Positions 24,881 through 34,109 are shown, counted from the stretch's first letter. The stretch is 64,000 nt of DNA from Acidithiobacillus thiooxidans ATCC 19377 (GCF_009662475.1 NZ_CP045571.1:2106501-2170500); one strand, 5' to 3'. Translations and numbers: made by a program. Notes: generated by a model from the sequence alone, not told the origin.

Positions 24881-25963
24881 GTGTAGTGTTGCATTCTGTT
24901 TGCTGCTTAAATGGCTGTTGGCGCGAATGACTTTTTGCAGGATGTCGCGGGCGGTTTTGGTCCAGATGAAAGGCTTGGGATGGGTGTTGTGGTGGTCGAT
25001 GTACCCCTCAATGGCCTGGATGAGTTCAGGCACACTGGTGAACACCCCACGACGTAACCGCTGGGTCGTGATATCCCGAAAGAAACGCTCGACCATGTTG
25101 AGCCAGGATGCCGAAGTGGGCGTAAAGTGCATGTGAATACGCGGGTGCTTGTCGAGCCACGCCTGTACTACCGGGTGTTTATGGGTCGCATAGTTGTCGG
25201 CGATCAAATGCAGAGCCTTGTCCTTGGGCGTCTGCCGATCAATTTTCTTCAGGAACTTCAGCCATTCCACATGGGTATGGCGCTGTTGACACTGTCCGAT
25301 GACCTGACCATCCAGCACGTTGAGGGCGGCAAACAAGGTCGTGGTACCATTACGTTTGTAGTCGTGGGTCATCGTTTCTGCGCGGCCCTTTTTGAGGGGA
25401 AGTCCCGGTTGGGTCCGGTCCAGGGCCTGCACCTGACTTTTTTCATCCGCGCAGAGCACCAAGGCATGCTCCGGGGGAGACATATACAACCCCACAATAT
25501 CTTCCAGCTTTTCCACAAAATGCGGGTCACGTGACACCTTGAAACCACGCAGCAGATGAGGCTTGAGGCCATGCTTGCGCCAATGCCGTGACACACTGGC
25601 GGCACTGACACCCAGTTCTGCCGCCATCCTACGCGTACTCCAATGCGTCATCGCTTCCGGCTTACTCTGCGTGGTCAATTCTACCAGACGGGCCACATCC
25701 ACTTTCACCGGAGGGGCGCCGCGCGGTAAATCGCGTTCAATGCCCGACAAGCGGTGTTCCAGATAACGCTTGCGCCAACGTGCGACTTGCAGGCGATCCA
25801 CCCCCAGGCGCTCCGCAATTTCTTTGTTCTGCAAGCCCTCTGCCGCCAGCAATATCATCCGTGCCCGTAATGACAAGCGGACACTGCTTAATCGGGAGGC
25901 GACTATACGGGACAACTCGGACCGCTCTTCGCTGGTTAAAGTGACTGTGGGCGCAACTCGCAA
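24878..25963 (-). CDS. IS630-family transposase, copy 2
   Basis: The translation is identical in all 361 residues to the copy at 196-1281, with the same TTG start and the DDE triad D173, D256, E292. The stop is again formed by the terminal TA plus a flanking G on the coding strand, here supplied by the interrupted glycosyltransferase gene. It is intact and probably active, given the lack of divergence between copies. Transcription runs toward the capsule locus, against the interrupted gene. Confidence 0.93.
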   Translation of the reverse strand: MRVAPTVTLTSEERSELSRIVASRLSSVRLSLRARMILLAAEGLQNKEIAERLGVDRLQVARWRKRYLEHRLSGIERDLPRGAPPVKVDVARLVELTTQSKPEAMTHWSTRRMAAELGVSAASVSRHWRKHGLKPHLLRGFKVSRDPHFVEKLEDIVGLYMSPPEHALVLCADEKSQVQALDRTQPGLPLKKGRAETMTHDYKRNGTTTLFAALNVLDGQVIGQCQQRHTHVEWLKFLKKIDRQTPKDKALHLIADNYATHKHPVVQAWLDKHPRIHMHFTPTSASWLNMVERFFRDITTQRLRRGVFTSVPELIQAIEGYIDHHNTHPKPFIWTKTARDILQKVIRANSHLSSKQNATLH

Positions 25964-26047
25964 GGCTCGACTCCATTCATACCCTCAACATGGAGCTATT
26001 TTATCATCATTAACCTTAAGGTTCACCAAGAATGCAACACTACACTA
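24879..26047 (-). mobile_element. IS630-family insertion sequence, copy 2
   Basis: A 1169-bp element with TA at 24879-24880 and 26046-26047 and the same terminal inverted repeats as copy 1, in the opposite orientation. It interrupts the glycosyltransferase at 23614. I saw no base difference from copy 1 in the stretches compared, so the pair forms perfect long inverted repeats able to recombine with each other and to confuse short-read assembly. Confidence 0.95.
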
Positions 26048-26184
26048 GATTGTAACCGAATATCAACTTGGAGGTCATCCAATAGGCACGTCTACCCACA
26101 ATGTCAGCTAGATGAGCACGTCGTACTGCGCCTTAGTCGCATCATGAGATAATTACAGGTTAACAAGTAACCCATTGTTTTATT
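26048..26184. other. Non-coding stretch between IS copy 2 and tRNA-Val; possible former wza leader
   Basis: No convincing gene is present. On the minus strand TACAAT (26049-26054) abuts the IS, with a weak TGACCT-like -35 seventeen bases further upstream. If the capsule segment is flipped back, this sequence lies directly upstream of wza (joining at 1281), so it may be the original capsule promoter region. It also lies downstream of the tRNA-Val. Confidence 0.4.
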
Positions 26185-26259
26185 TGGTGGGCGGTACAGG
26201 GTTCGAACCTGTGACCCCTGCCGTGTGAAGGCAGTGCTCTACCACTGAGCTAACCGCCC
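26185..26259 (-). tRNA. tRNA-Val (CAC)
   Basis: A 75-nt cloverleaf with CCA encoded. Acceptor arm GGGCGGT pairs with ACCGCCC; the anticodon stem CTGCC/GGCAG carries loop TTCACAC, giving anticodon CAC; the T arm has GGTTCGAACCC. It flanks the capsule locus; tRNA genes often mark the edges of variable regions, but no integrase or repeat of the tRNA end was seen here. Confidence 0.95.
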
Positions 26260-26410
26260 TGGATGCCGAACGGTTCCAGAGAGCGCGTAAAATACCAATC
26301 GCGGCCATTCAGGTCAACCAGCAGTTAATCTCCCGTAGTTAGCCTCCCTTGCCAAATCAGAAGAATTAGGCTATTTACTTTCCTTAGAAAAAAGAATGAG
26401 GAAGACGCCT

Positions 26411-26992
26411 ATGTCAAGGCAGTACTTTATGTTTGCGAAAAGCCCCCTTAAACGGGGGGGAATAACTCTTCTGTTTTTGACATTGACGCTCAGTGGCTGT
26501 GCCAGCATGGCCCCCAACAGTCCTTCTTCTTTCTCACTCCCATCCCAGCCCCCGGTGCAATCCTCGGATTATGTGCAGCACGCCGAAGCTACCACTCTGG
26601 ATGCCGTTCTGGTCCATGCCATTTCGGAAATCGGCAAGAACTACCGATGGGGAGGAGACACTCCCCAGACCGGCTTTGACTGCAGCGGCCTCATTCAATA
26701 TGTGCTGGAGCAGGCTGGTGTGGACATTCCCAGAACTTCTTTTGCCCAGGCCGCTGCCCTGCCTTCCGTGCCCTTAAGTCGTATCCGCCCTGGTGATCTG
26801 GTGTTTTTCAATACCATGGGACAACCATTTTCGCATGTAGGAATTTACATCGGTGGGCAGCAATTTGTCAGCGCACTGAACCGACGCCAGGGTGTCGCCG
26901 TGCAAAGCCTGCAAATCCCTTATTGGGCCGAACGTCTGGATGGTGTGCGACGGCCCATGCCCAGAGAATTACTGGCCATGCGCGACAACTGA
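26411..26992 (+). CDS. NlpC/P60-family cell-wall hydrolase lipoprotein
   Basis: An envelope-anchored peptidoglycan endopeptidase of the C40 family. The signal peptide ends in a lipobox LSGC near residue 32. The catalytic domain at about residues 75-185 has NYRWGGDTPQTGFDCSGL with the nucleophile Cys, and FSHVGIYIGG with the His. ATG 26411 is chosen because GAGGA (26398-26402) is 8 bases upstream; ATG 26396 overlaps it. It is followed after 43 bases by another cell-wall lipoprotein gene. Spr/NlpC-type enzymes cut D-Ala-mDAP cross-links or stem peptides; the exact bond here is unknown. Confidence 0.9.
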   Translation: MSRQYFMFAKSPLKRGGITLLFLTLTLSGCASMAPNSPSSFSLPSQPPVQSSDYVQHAEATTLDAVLVHAISEIGKNYRWGGDTPQTGFDCSGLIQYVLEQAGVDIPRTSFAQAAALPSVPLSRIRPGDLVFFNTMGQPFSHVGIYIGGQQFVSALNRRQGVAVQSLQIPYWAERLDGVRRPMPRELLAMRDN

Positions 26993-27035
26993 ACACGTAT
27001 CCGATCCGGATTTCAACAAGACAACGAGCGAGCAC

Positions 27036-28211
27036 ATGCACCTCAAATCCATCATCCGAAGCATTTTCAGCACCAGCATCATGGCTATCCTGCTTTCGGC
27101 CTGTGCCACCGAAGTCGAGCCTACTGGTACCGTCAGCCCCCCTACCGTCCAGACCATGCCGGGCTCCAGCGCTTCAACTTCCACAACTCAGCCATTAACC
27201 GTCCAACAGGCGCAAAACATGCTCCCTGCTCCGCCGGTTTCCTGTGTACGGGATGTTTATTTTCCTAATTTCCCTCAGCAATACCAACGGCAACTCCAGG
27301 AAATTGCCTGTCATTTACAGATAAACGATGGCCTGCCAGCCCATTATGTCATTTCAGCCCTGCAAAACGCCCGCTTCAATGCCCGCGCCGTAACACTGAT
27401 GACCCCGCCGCCGCCCAGCCAGCAGCCCTCAGCCCCATATCCGTGGTGGCGCTATCGAGACCGTTTTCTGCACCCCGACCGGATTAACCGGGGATTGCAG
27501 TTCTGGAATGCGCACAGTACCCTACTCGAGCAGGTCAGCCAGAAATACGGGGTTCCTGGATCGATTTTGATGGGTATTCTCAACATTGAAACCGGTTTTG
27601 GTTCCTTCATGGGAAACTTCTCGGTGCTGAACAGCAACCTTAGCCTCTCGCTGGCTTTGCCGGGGCGTCGCCGGTTTTTTCTGCATGAAACTGCTGAAAC
27701 CCTGAAATTGGCCCAAAAGCTGGGGGCGTCACCAGCAACCCTGATGGGTTCTGAAGCCGGAGCCATGGGGATGTCGCAATTCCTGGCCAGCAGTTATTTG
27801 CGTTACGGCATTGTCTGGAATGACCCTCCGGGCGGCCCTCTGCCTAACCTCTGGCAATCTCCCGCTGACGTGCTGGCCTCTACGGCCAATTTCTTTCTGG
27901 GCCATGGTTGGCAGCCAGGGCAACCGGTCATGGCCAGAGTGGCGGGTTCCAGCGGGGTTGACGCTACCGCCTTCCTGCACGGCAAACATCCCTTGGGGCA
28001 ACTGCTGGCCGCCGGGATTCAGCCGGAAGAACCCTCATCCTTGCCTGCTGACACCCCCGTTGGCCTGCTCCGCCTGCAAACTGCCGAAGGTCCTACACTG
28101 TTTATTGCCTACCCCAACTTCTACGCCATCATGGGCTACAATCCCAGCGTGTACTATTCAGCTACGGTCTGGGCATATTCCCGGGCCATTCAACGGGCAC
28201 TGGATGGCTGA
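27036..28211 (+). CDS. mltB: Membrane-bound lytic murein transglycosylase B (MltB-like) lipoprotein
   Basis: A 391-residue lipoprotein predicted to cleave peptidoglycan glycan strands with 1,6-anhydro ring formation. The lipobox LSAC is near residue 22. The SLT_2-type catalytic core runs from about residue 140; the likely catalytic Glu is in GILNIETGFGSFMGNFSVL, followed by GSEAGAMGMSQFLASSYLRY. The closing segment (FIAYPNFYAIMGYNPSVYYS) is typical of MltB. ATG 27036 begins the signal peptide; the open frame upstream to 26892 overlaps the previous gene and is not used. It probably forms a pair with the NlpC/P60 gene. Confidence 0.9.
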   Translation: MHLKSIIRSIFSTSIMAILLSACATEVEPTGTVSPPTVQTMPGSSASTSTTQPLTVQQAQNMLPAPPVSCVRDVYFPNFPQQYQRQLQEIACHLQINDGLPAHYVISALQNARFNARAVTLMTPPPPSQQPSAPYPWWRYRDRFLHPDRINRGLQFWNAHSTLLEQVSQKYGVPGSILMGILNIETGFGSFMGNFSVLNSNLSLSLALPGRRRFFLHETAETLKLAQKLGASPATLMGSEAGAMGMSQFLASSYLRYGIVWNDPPGGPLPNLWQSPADVLASTANFFLGHGWQPGQPVMARVAGSSGVDATAFLHGKHPLGQLLAAGIQPEEPSSLPADTPVGLLRLQTAEGPTLFIAYPNFYAIMGYNPSVYYSATVWAYSRAIQRALDG

Positions 28212-28299
28212 AGCTGAAAACGACACAGGACCAAGCAACGGGACAATTGCCTCACGCCAGCGCCCCCGTGTTAAGATGAGGCACCCCTAATATCAGGTC

Positions 28300-29658
28300 A
28301 TGAGGTCAGGTGTGCCATCACAACACGCTGCAAAACCAGTGGTCGATCAAATTATCAGTGCGCGCTGGGTCATTCCGGTGCGTCCCCGCGTACTGCTGCA
28401 TCATCATGCGCTGGCCATCAAGCAGGGGCGCATTGTCGCTATCGGTCCCCGGGACGAAATTCATGCCGCATATACAGCAGCAGATAACACGACCCTCGAC
28501 CAGCATGTGTTGATGCCCGGTTTCGTCAATGCCCATACGCATGCGGCCATGACCCTGATGCGCGGGCTCGCCGATGACCTGCCCCTGATGACCTGGCTCA
28601 ACGAACATATCTGGCCCGTAGAAGGGCGTTTTGTCAGCCCGGAATTTGTCAGCATGGGTACGGAACTGGCCATCGCTGAAATGCTGCGTGGCGGCACCAC
28701 CACTTTCAATGATATGTATTTTTTTCCCGAAGCCGCCGCCCAAAGTGCTCAGAACATGGGTATGCGTGCCCACATCGGGCATGTCATCATCGATTTTCCT
28801 ACGGCTTATGCCGCAAATGCCGATGCCTGCCTGCAAGCGGCCGCTGATCTTCTCCCCTGCCTGCAGCAAATGCCGCTGATCCGCCAAAGTCTCGCACCCC
28901 ATGCACCTTATACGGTTGCTGACGCCGGTTTACGGGGTACCAGAGAACTGGCCGAAGCCGAACAACTGCCCGTCCACATGCATGTCCATGAAACCGCCCA
29001 TGAGGTGGAAGAAAGTCTCGCTCAGCATGGTCGGCGTCCCCTTGCGCGGCTCGCGGAGCTGGGTCTTTTGAATCCGCGTTTTCTGGCGGTACACATGACC
29101 CAACTGGACGCTGATGACTTGACGATTTGTCGGGATAGCGGGTTGCACATCGCCCACTGCCCGGAATCCAATCTTAAACTCGGTTCCGGCATCGCCCCCG
29201 TGGCCCGTATTCGAGAGCAGGGTATCGGGGTGGCCATCGGTACGGATGGCGCCGCCAGCAATAACGATCTCGACATGCTCGGTGAACTGCGCACTGCGGC
29301 CTTGCTGGCCAAAGGTTTCAGCGGCGATCCGACGGCCTTCCCGGCCTGGGAAGTCCTGGAAGCGGCTACTTTGGGAGGTGCCGAAGCCATCGGCTGGGGG
29401 GACCTGACCGGCAGTCTGGAACCCGGCAAGACTGCGGATTGCATCGCCATTTCCCTCGACCACCCGGCCACCTTCCCGGTCTATGACCCGGTATCCCAGG
29501 TCGCCTACTGTGCCGGACGCGATCAGGTTACCCACGTCTGGGTAAATGGCCAAATCCGTATTCGTCGGGGTCAGGCGGTGGATTGGGAAGAGCAGGCATT
29601 ATTCAGCCGCGCGCAAGCATGGGTTAAGCGCATTCGCGACAAGGATCAAAACACATGA
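28300..29658 (+). CDS. mtaD: TRZ/ATZ-family amidohydrolase, probable 5-methylthioadenosine/S-adenosylhomocysteine deaminase
   Basis: A metal-dependent deaminase of 452 residues. Metal ligands are seen in GFVNAHTHAAMTLMRG near residue 77, HMHVHETAHEVEES near 227, VHMTQLD near 265 and GTDGAASNNDLDM near 311. The family also includes chlorohydrolases, but in pseudomonads the same gene lies directly before ubiG, supporting a nucleoside-salvage role that removes inhibitory products of SAM-dependent methylation. GTG 28312, with GAGG six bases upstream, is an alternative start to ATG 28300. The stop overlaps ubiG by ATGA. Confidence 0.88.
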   Translation: MRSGVPSQHAAKPVVDQIISARWVIPVRPRVLLHHHALAIKQGRIVAIGPRDEIHAAYTAADNTTLDQHVLMPGFVNAHTHAAMTLMRGLADDLPLMTWLNEHIWPVEGRFVSPEFVSMGTELAIAEMLRGGTTTFNDMYFFPEAAAQSAQNMGMRAHIGHVIIDFPTAYAANADACLQAAADLLPCLQQMPLIRQSLAPHAPYTVADAGLRGTRELAEAEQLPVHMHVHETAHEVEESLAQHGRRPLARLAELGLLNPRFLAVHMTQLDADDLTICRDSGLHIAHCPESNLKLGSGIAPVARIREQGIGVAIGTDGAASNNDLDMLGELRTAALLAKGFSGDPTAFPAWEVLEAATLGGAEAIGWGDLTGSLEPGKTADCIAISLDHPATFPVYDPVSQVAYCAGRDQVTHVWVNGQIRIRRGQAVDWEEQALFSRAQAWVKRIRDKDQNT

Positions 29659-30347
29659 ACATGGATCAGGCCGAAGTCAGCAAATTTGATGCTCTCGCCA
29701 GCACCTGGTGGGACCCTGCCGGACCTTTCCGGACACTGCATGAAATCAATCCGTTGCGCGTAGATTTTATCGCCCGGGGCTGTCAGGGTTTGCGCGGTAA
29801 GCACATTCTCGATGTCGGGACCGGTGGCGGTCTGCTGGCAGAAGCCATGGCCCGGCTGGGTGCTCACGTTACGGGCATTGATCTGGCAGCAGATGGTATT
29901 GCAGCGGCACAGGCCCACGCCGAACTCGGGCATCTGCAAGTCCAGTACCGCAGAGTGGCTGTAGAGGAGCTGGCCGAGGAACAGCCCGAGTCCTACGATG
30001 TGGTGACCTGCATGGAAATGCTGGAGCATGTCCCTGATCCTGCGGGCATTATTGCCGCCTGTGCAAAACTGCTGAAACCCGGCGGAAATGCTTTTTTTGC
30101 GACGCTCAATCGCAATCCCAAAAGCTACCTCCTGGCTATTGTGGGTGCCGAGTATGTTCTGGGTTTGTTGCCACGCGGCACCCACGATTATCAAAAATTC
30201 ATTCGTCCCAGCGAACTCATTGCCATGACCCGCAAGGCGCAGTTAAAGAGCCGCACACTGAAAGGCATGCATTATGATCCTATCCGCCATTTAGCGCGTC
30301 TGAACGATGATGTGACGGTGAATTACCTCCTGCACACCCAAAAATGA
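29655..30347 (+). CDS. ubiG: Ubiquinone biosynthesis O-methyltransferase
   Basis: A SAM-dependent methyltransferase of 230 residues carrying out both O-methylations in ubiquinone synthesis. The opening EVSKFDALASTWWDPAGPFRTLHEINPLR, in part, is diagnostic of UbiG. The SAM motif is ILDVGTGGGLLAEAMA near residue 51 (often DVGCGGG elsewhere), with MEMLEHVPDP near 120 and RNPKSYLLAIVGAEYVL near 153. It is translationally coupled to mtaD upstream and overlaps the HAD phosphatase downstream by 4 bases. Its presence indicates a respiratory organism using ubiquinone. Confidence 0.96.
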   Translation: MNMDQAEVSKFDALASTWWDPAGPFRTLHEINPLRVDFIARGCQGLRGKHILDVGTGGGLLAEAMARLGAHVTGIDLAADGIAAAQAHAELGHLQVQYRRVAVEELAEEQPESYDVVTCMEMLEHVPDPAGIIAACAKLLKPGGNAFFATLNRNPKSYLLAIVGAEYVLGLLPRGTHDYQKFIRPSELIAMTRKAQLKSRTLKGMHYDPIRHLARLNDDVTVNYLLHTQK

Positions 30348-31018
30348 CCCAACCTGCTGCGGTACTTTTTGATCTCAATGGTACCCTGGTAGATACCGCA
30401 CCGGATCTGGCGGCGGCTGCCAACCGGCTGCGTGAAAGTCGTGGACTCCCTGCCCTGCCCTTGGCTGACCTGCGCCCGGTAGCTTCCCAGGGCGCACGTG
30501 GATTATTGCGGGTCGCGTTTGGACTGCAACCTGAAGACCATGAGTTTCCGGTCCTGCGGGAAATATTTCTGGAAGACTATTTATCGCGGATTTGCGAACA
30601 GAGCACCCTGTTTCCCGGCATTGCACAAGTTCTTCACTGGCTGGAGGAAAACCAAATCCCCTGGGGTATCGTCACCAACAAACCGGGGTTCCTGACTACG
30701 CCCCTACTGGCGGCACTGGCGTTGCCGGTGGCCCCCGGCGTCGTCGTGAGTGGCGATACGACCGCCCGTGCCAAGCCCGATCCTTTGCCGGTTCGCCATG
30801 CCTTGCAGCAACTGGACGCCGAAGCCACGCAAAGCCTCATGATTGGCGATGATCATCGCGACATACTGGCGGGCCGCGCGGCGGGTACGCAGTGCTGGGC
30901 AGCTGGCTGGGGTTATGTGGAGGCGCAACATCCTCCGGAAAACTGGGAGGCTGATCAGATCATTACCCGTAGTGAATTACTGCAGTCCGCCCTTTTCCAT
31001 GTCCACACCGCCCAATGA
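30344..31018 (+). CDS. HAD-family phosphatase (Gph/MupP-like) with altered motif I
   Basis: A 224-residue HAD hydrolase with an inserted helical cap. Motif II/III elements are IVTNKPGF near residue 106 and KPDP near 144, and motif IV is MIGDDHRDILAGRAAG near 165. Motif I reads FDLNGTLVDT: the nucleophile Asp is present, but the general acid/base Asp (DxD) is Asn, encoded AAT, which should weaken or change phosphatase chemistry. Position after ubiG matches MupP (N-acetylmuramate-6-phosphate phosphatase) of pseudomonads; automated annotation would call phosphoglycolate phosphatase. Its 3' end overlaps the convergent EamA gene by 42 bases. Confidence 0.82.
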   Translation: MTQPAAVLFDLNGTLVDTAPDLAAAANRLRESRGLPALPLADLRPVASQGARGLLRVAFGLQPEDHEFPVLREIFLEDYLSRICEQSTLFPGIAQVLHWLEENQIPWGIVTNKPGFLTTPLLAALALPVAPGVVVSGDTTARAKPDPLPVRHALQQLDAEATQSLMIGDDHRDILAGRAAGTQCWAAGWGYVEAQHPPENWEADQIITRSELLQSALFHVHTAQ

Positions 31019-31891
31019 AACCGGATGCTGTTGGCTTCGGGTGATTTGCAACAGCGCGGCGGACAGAATCAATACGCCGCCCAGCACTTCCAGCAAGCCG
31101 GGCTTTTCCCCTGCCAAGCACCAGGCAGACAGTGCCCCGACAATCACCTCAAAGGGCATGATCACGGCAGACACACTGACCGGCATGCGCGCCACTCCGT
31201 ACTGAATGGCCAAGGTCGCGCCGGCAATCCAGAGCCAGGAAAACCCCAGTAAATAGGGGTATTGCATTGGAGAAAGACTGGGCCAGGGTTGGAACCAGAC
31301 AAAAGGCAGCGCCAACAGGACACAACCCCACCACACCGAAGTGGCACGATGCATATCTCCCAGCGCCTCATCGGCGCGCAGCACCACGTTGCTCAGGGCA
31401 AAAGCAAAACCCGAGGAAATGGACAAGAGATCGTTGGTACTCAGATCACTTACAGAAAAGCCCTGACCATGACTGACAACCAGCGCCGATCCACCTACTG
31501 CCAGGGCGGCAGCCAAAGCACCACGCCACCCCACCGCTTCCCGCAAAAAAATCCGGGCGGCAAAAATTGCCCAGACCGGCGAAAGATAAAAGAGCAAAAG
31601 GATGCGTACCACTTCTCCATGGACCAGTGCCAGCATAAAAGCCACATTGGTCCAGCCCCCGAAAACCAGCAGCCCGATCAGGGTCCAATGATGCCCCCGC
31701 AATTCCCCGCGACGCTTCCAGGACCACCATCCTGCCGGCAGAGCAAGCAGCAGATAGATGGCCAGAATCAACCAGGCACCATGCAGCCCCGCCACATTAA
31801 AGTAGCGCAAGGGCAGCCACAACACACCCCACAGACTGGAACCCAGGAGTAAAGCCATGATCGGCAAGTTCTGCTTGATAATATGTGGCAT
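30977..31891 (-). CDS. EamA/DMT-family transporter
   Basis: A 10-helix inner-membrane drug/metabolite transporter: two EamA halves of about 140 residues each, the first starting ALLLGSSLWGVLWLPLRYFN and the second from LLSISSGFAFALSNVVLRA. The substrate cannot be told from sequence. ATG 31891 (MPHIIKQN) is preferred; the longer frame from a TTG at 31930 starts almost on top of a good TATAAT (minus strand, 31942-31947), leaving no room for a leader. It is divergent from dapC, and its 3' end runs 42 bases into the HAD phosphatase gene on the other strand. Confidence 0.85.
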   Translation of the reverse strand: MPHIIKQNLPIMALLLGSSLWGVLWLPLRYFNVAGLHGAWLILAIYLLLALPAGWWSWKRRGELRGHHWTLIGLLVFGGWTNVAFMLALVHGEVVRILLLFYLSPVWAIFAARIFLREAVGWRGALAAALAVGGSALVVSHGQGFSVSDLSTNDLLSISSGFAFALSNVVLRADEALGDMHRATSVWWGCVLLALPFVWFQPWPSLSPMQYPYLLGFSWLWIAGATLAIQYGVARMPVSVSAVIMPFEVIVGALSAWCLAGEKPGLLEVLGGVLILSAALLQITRSQQHPVSLGGVDMEKGGLQ

Positions 31892-32032
31892 AAGTCTGCT
31901 GAGAACCTGTCCCAAGGAGAATTTCGGCAAGAATTTTTCGGATTATATCGGGATTGGCAAGCGGCGTCTCAGTTCCTCAGGCGCCGATCAGGGCTTGTCA
32001 TAAACGCCATCCATGCCCCAGAATCAAAACCT

Positions 32033-33250
32033 ATGACAACACATTCCATGAATCCATTATTGGATACCCTGCAGGCTTATCCTTTTGAGCGGTTGCGGCA
32101 GTTACTGGCCGGAGTGACAGCTCCCGACCGGGAACTGATAGATTTTTCCATTGGCGAGCCGCGCCATCCGGCACCAGGGATCGTCAGTGAAGCGATTATT
32201 GAGCATCTGCATGGTTTGACGGAATATCCCAAGGTGTTGGGTGATCTGCGGCTGCGTCAGGCGATTGCCCAATGGGCCAGCCAACGCTTTCATTTGCCGC
32301 CCGGTTTTCTGAATCCCGAATCTCAGGTCATTCCTGCCAATGGCAGTCGTGAGGCACTGTTCAGTATTGCCCAGGCCGTGTTACCCGCCCGCGCAAAGCC
32401 TCAACCGCTGGTATTGCTGCCCAATCCTTTTTATCAGATTTACGAGGGTGCGGCTCTGCTGGCCGGAGCAGAACCCTATTATCTCAATTGTGGCACGAAT
32501 GGTCAGCCCGATTTTAAAACGATTGATGAAGCAGTTTGGGCACGCTGTGCCCTGCTCTATATCAATTCACCCCATAATCCGACGGGAGCAACGCTGTCCT
32601 GCGAAACCCTGCAGTGGCTTATTGAGAAATCCCGTCAGCATGGATTCGTCCTGGCCGCAGACGAATGTTACAGCGAGCTGTACACAGGTCCGGATGCCCC
32701 CGCTGGCATTCTTGAAGCCGCTGCACAAACCGGCAACCTCGACAATGTGCTGGCTTTTCACAGTCTTTCCAAGCGTTCCAGCATTCCCGGCGCGCGCAGT
32801 GGCTTTGTGGCCGGTGATGCCAGAATACTCAAGGCTTTTGTCCTGTATCGGACCTATCTGGGTGCCGCAATGCCGCCTTTTATTCAGGCAGCGTCCATCA
32901 GAGCCTGGCAGGATGAAACCCATGTTATCCAGACCCGGGCCAGTTATGCACAAAAATTTGCGGCAGCCCGGACTATTCTCGGTCAATATCTACCCATTGA
33001 AATCCCGGCTGGTGGCTTTTATCTCTGGCCGCTGGTCGGAAATGGCGAAGCCTTTGTGAAGGCCCTGTTTGCTGAAGAACATGTACGCTGTCTGCCGGGA
33101 GCTTATTTATCCCGGGAGGCGCAGGGCTGTCATCCCGGTCAGGATCGGGTGCGCATTGCCCTGGTTGGCAGTCATGAAGACTGCGTCGAAGGACTGGAGC
33201 GGATTCGGCATTTTCTGGAAACCCATCCATTATCTTCATTTTCCATTTGA
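32033..33250 (+). CDS. dapC: N-succinyldiaminopimelate aminotransferase
   Basis: A fold-type I PLP aminotransferase of the lysine/mDAP pathway that forms N-succinyl-LL-diaminopimelate. [20 protein letters not shown] is the characteristic DapC beginning; further signatures are [12 protein letters not shown] near residue 180, [10 protein letters not shown] near 213 and the PLP lysine in [16 protein letters not shown] near 246. The start is either ATG 32033 or ATG 32048, which matches the usual family N-terminus; neither has a strong ribosome site. dapD and dapE follow in the same direction, giving three consecutive pathway steps (dapD, dapC, dapE). Confidence 0.93.
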   Translation: MTTHSMNPLLDTLQAYPFERLRQLLAGVTAPDRELIDFSIGEPRHPAPGIVSEAIIEHLHGLTEYPKVLGDLRLRQAIAQWASQRFHLPPGFLNPESQVIPANGSREALFSIAQAVLPARAKPQPLVLLPNPFYQIYEGAALLAGAEPYYLNCGTNGQPDFKTIDEAVWARCALLYINSPHNPTGATLSCETLQWLIEKSRQHGFVLAADECYSELYTGPDAPAGILEAAAQTGNLDNVLAFHSLSKRSSIPGARSGFVAGDARILKAFVLYRTYLGAAMPPFIQAASIRAWQDETHVIQTRASYAQKFAAARTILGQYLPIEIPAGGFYLWPLVGNGEAFVKALFAEEHVRCLPGAYLSREAQGCHPGQDRVRIALVGSHEDCVEGLERIRHFLETHPLSSFSI

Positions 33251-33272
33251 ACCACTTTGTGAAGGAGCTTTC

Positions 33273-34097
33273 GTGAGCCAGAGTCTTGAAACCATTATTG
33301 ATGCTGCCTGGGAAAATCGGGCGGAAATTTCACCCAAACAGGCACCCGCCGATCTGCGTGATGCCGTTCACCAGACCATTGAAGGGCTGGATAAAGGCGT
33401 GCTTCGGGTTGCCGAAAAGCGTCATGGCGAATGGGTGACCCATCAGTGGATCAAAAAAGCCGTGCTCTTGTCTTTCCGACTTCACGATAACAGCCGTATC
33501 TCTGGTGCGGAGACCAATTTTTATGACAAGGTGCCGGGCAAATTTGCCGACTATAACAGCAACGACTTTCGCACCGGGGGCTTTCGCGTGGTGCCGCCGG
33601 CCACCGCCCGGCGTGGAGCTTTCATCGGCCGTAACTGCGTACTGATGCCTTCCTTTGTGAATATCGGTGCCTATGTGGATGAAGGCACCATGGTCGATAC
33701 CTGGGCCACGGTCGGATCCTGCGCCCAGATTGGCAAAAATGTGCATCTTTCCGGAGGCGTCGGTATTGGCGGCGTACTGGAACCGCTGCAGGCTAACCCC
33801 ACCATCATTGAAGACAACTGTTTCATTGGTGCGCGTTCCGAAGTTGTGGAAGGCGTCATTGTTGAAGAGGGCTCGGTAATTTCCATGGGCGTATTCATCG
33901 GTGCCAGTACCCGCATTTTCAACCGGGCAACCGGTGAAATCAGCTATGGACGGGTGCCTGCCGGTTCGGTTGTGGTATCCGGCAACCTGCCCTCTCCAGA
34001 TGGTAGCTACAGTCTCTACTGTGCAGTTATTGTCAAACAGGTCGATGCCAAAACACTCAGCAAGGTGGGCATTAACCAGATTCTGCGAGATATCTGA
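33273..34097 (+). CDS. dapD: 2,3,4,5-tetrahydropyridine-2,6-dicarboxylate N-succinyltransferase
   Basis: Uses succinyl-CoA to open and succinylate tetrahydrodipicolinate in mDAP/lysine synthesis. At 274 residues it equals E. coli DapD in length. Residues about 100-240 form left-handed beta-helix hexapeptide repeats, for example [20 protein letters not shown] and [15 protein letters not shown] 33273 is fixed by AAGGAG (33262-33267), five bases upstream; the open frame upstream lies within dapC. It lies 22 bases after dapC and 12 before dapE. Confidence 0.97.
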   Translation: MSQSLETIIDAAWENRAEISPKQAPADLRDAVHQTIEGLDKGVLRVAEKRHGEWVTHQWIKKAVLLSFRLHDNSRISGAETNFYDKVPGKFADYNSNDFRTGGFRVVPPATARRGAFIGRNCVLMPSFVNIGAYVDEGTMVDTWATVGSCAQIGKNVHLSGGVGIGGVLEPLQANPTIIEDNCFIGARSEVVEGVIVEEGSVISMGVFIGASTRIFNRATGEISYGRVPAGSVVVSGNLPSPDGSYSLYCAVIVKQVDAKTLSKVGINQILRDI

Positions 34098-34109
34098 AGG
34101 AAGCCGTAC

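Noticed and set aside
112-26047. Composite transposon formed by the two IS630 copies
   Set aside because: The glycosyltransferase gene is continuous across the outer left and inner right flanks, which fits two separate insertions and an inversion, not joint transposition of the whole segment.
26185-26259. Integration site of the capsule island at tRNA-Val
   Set aside because: No integrase and no repeated tRNA 3' end was seen on the other side of the locus within the window.
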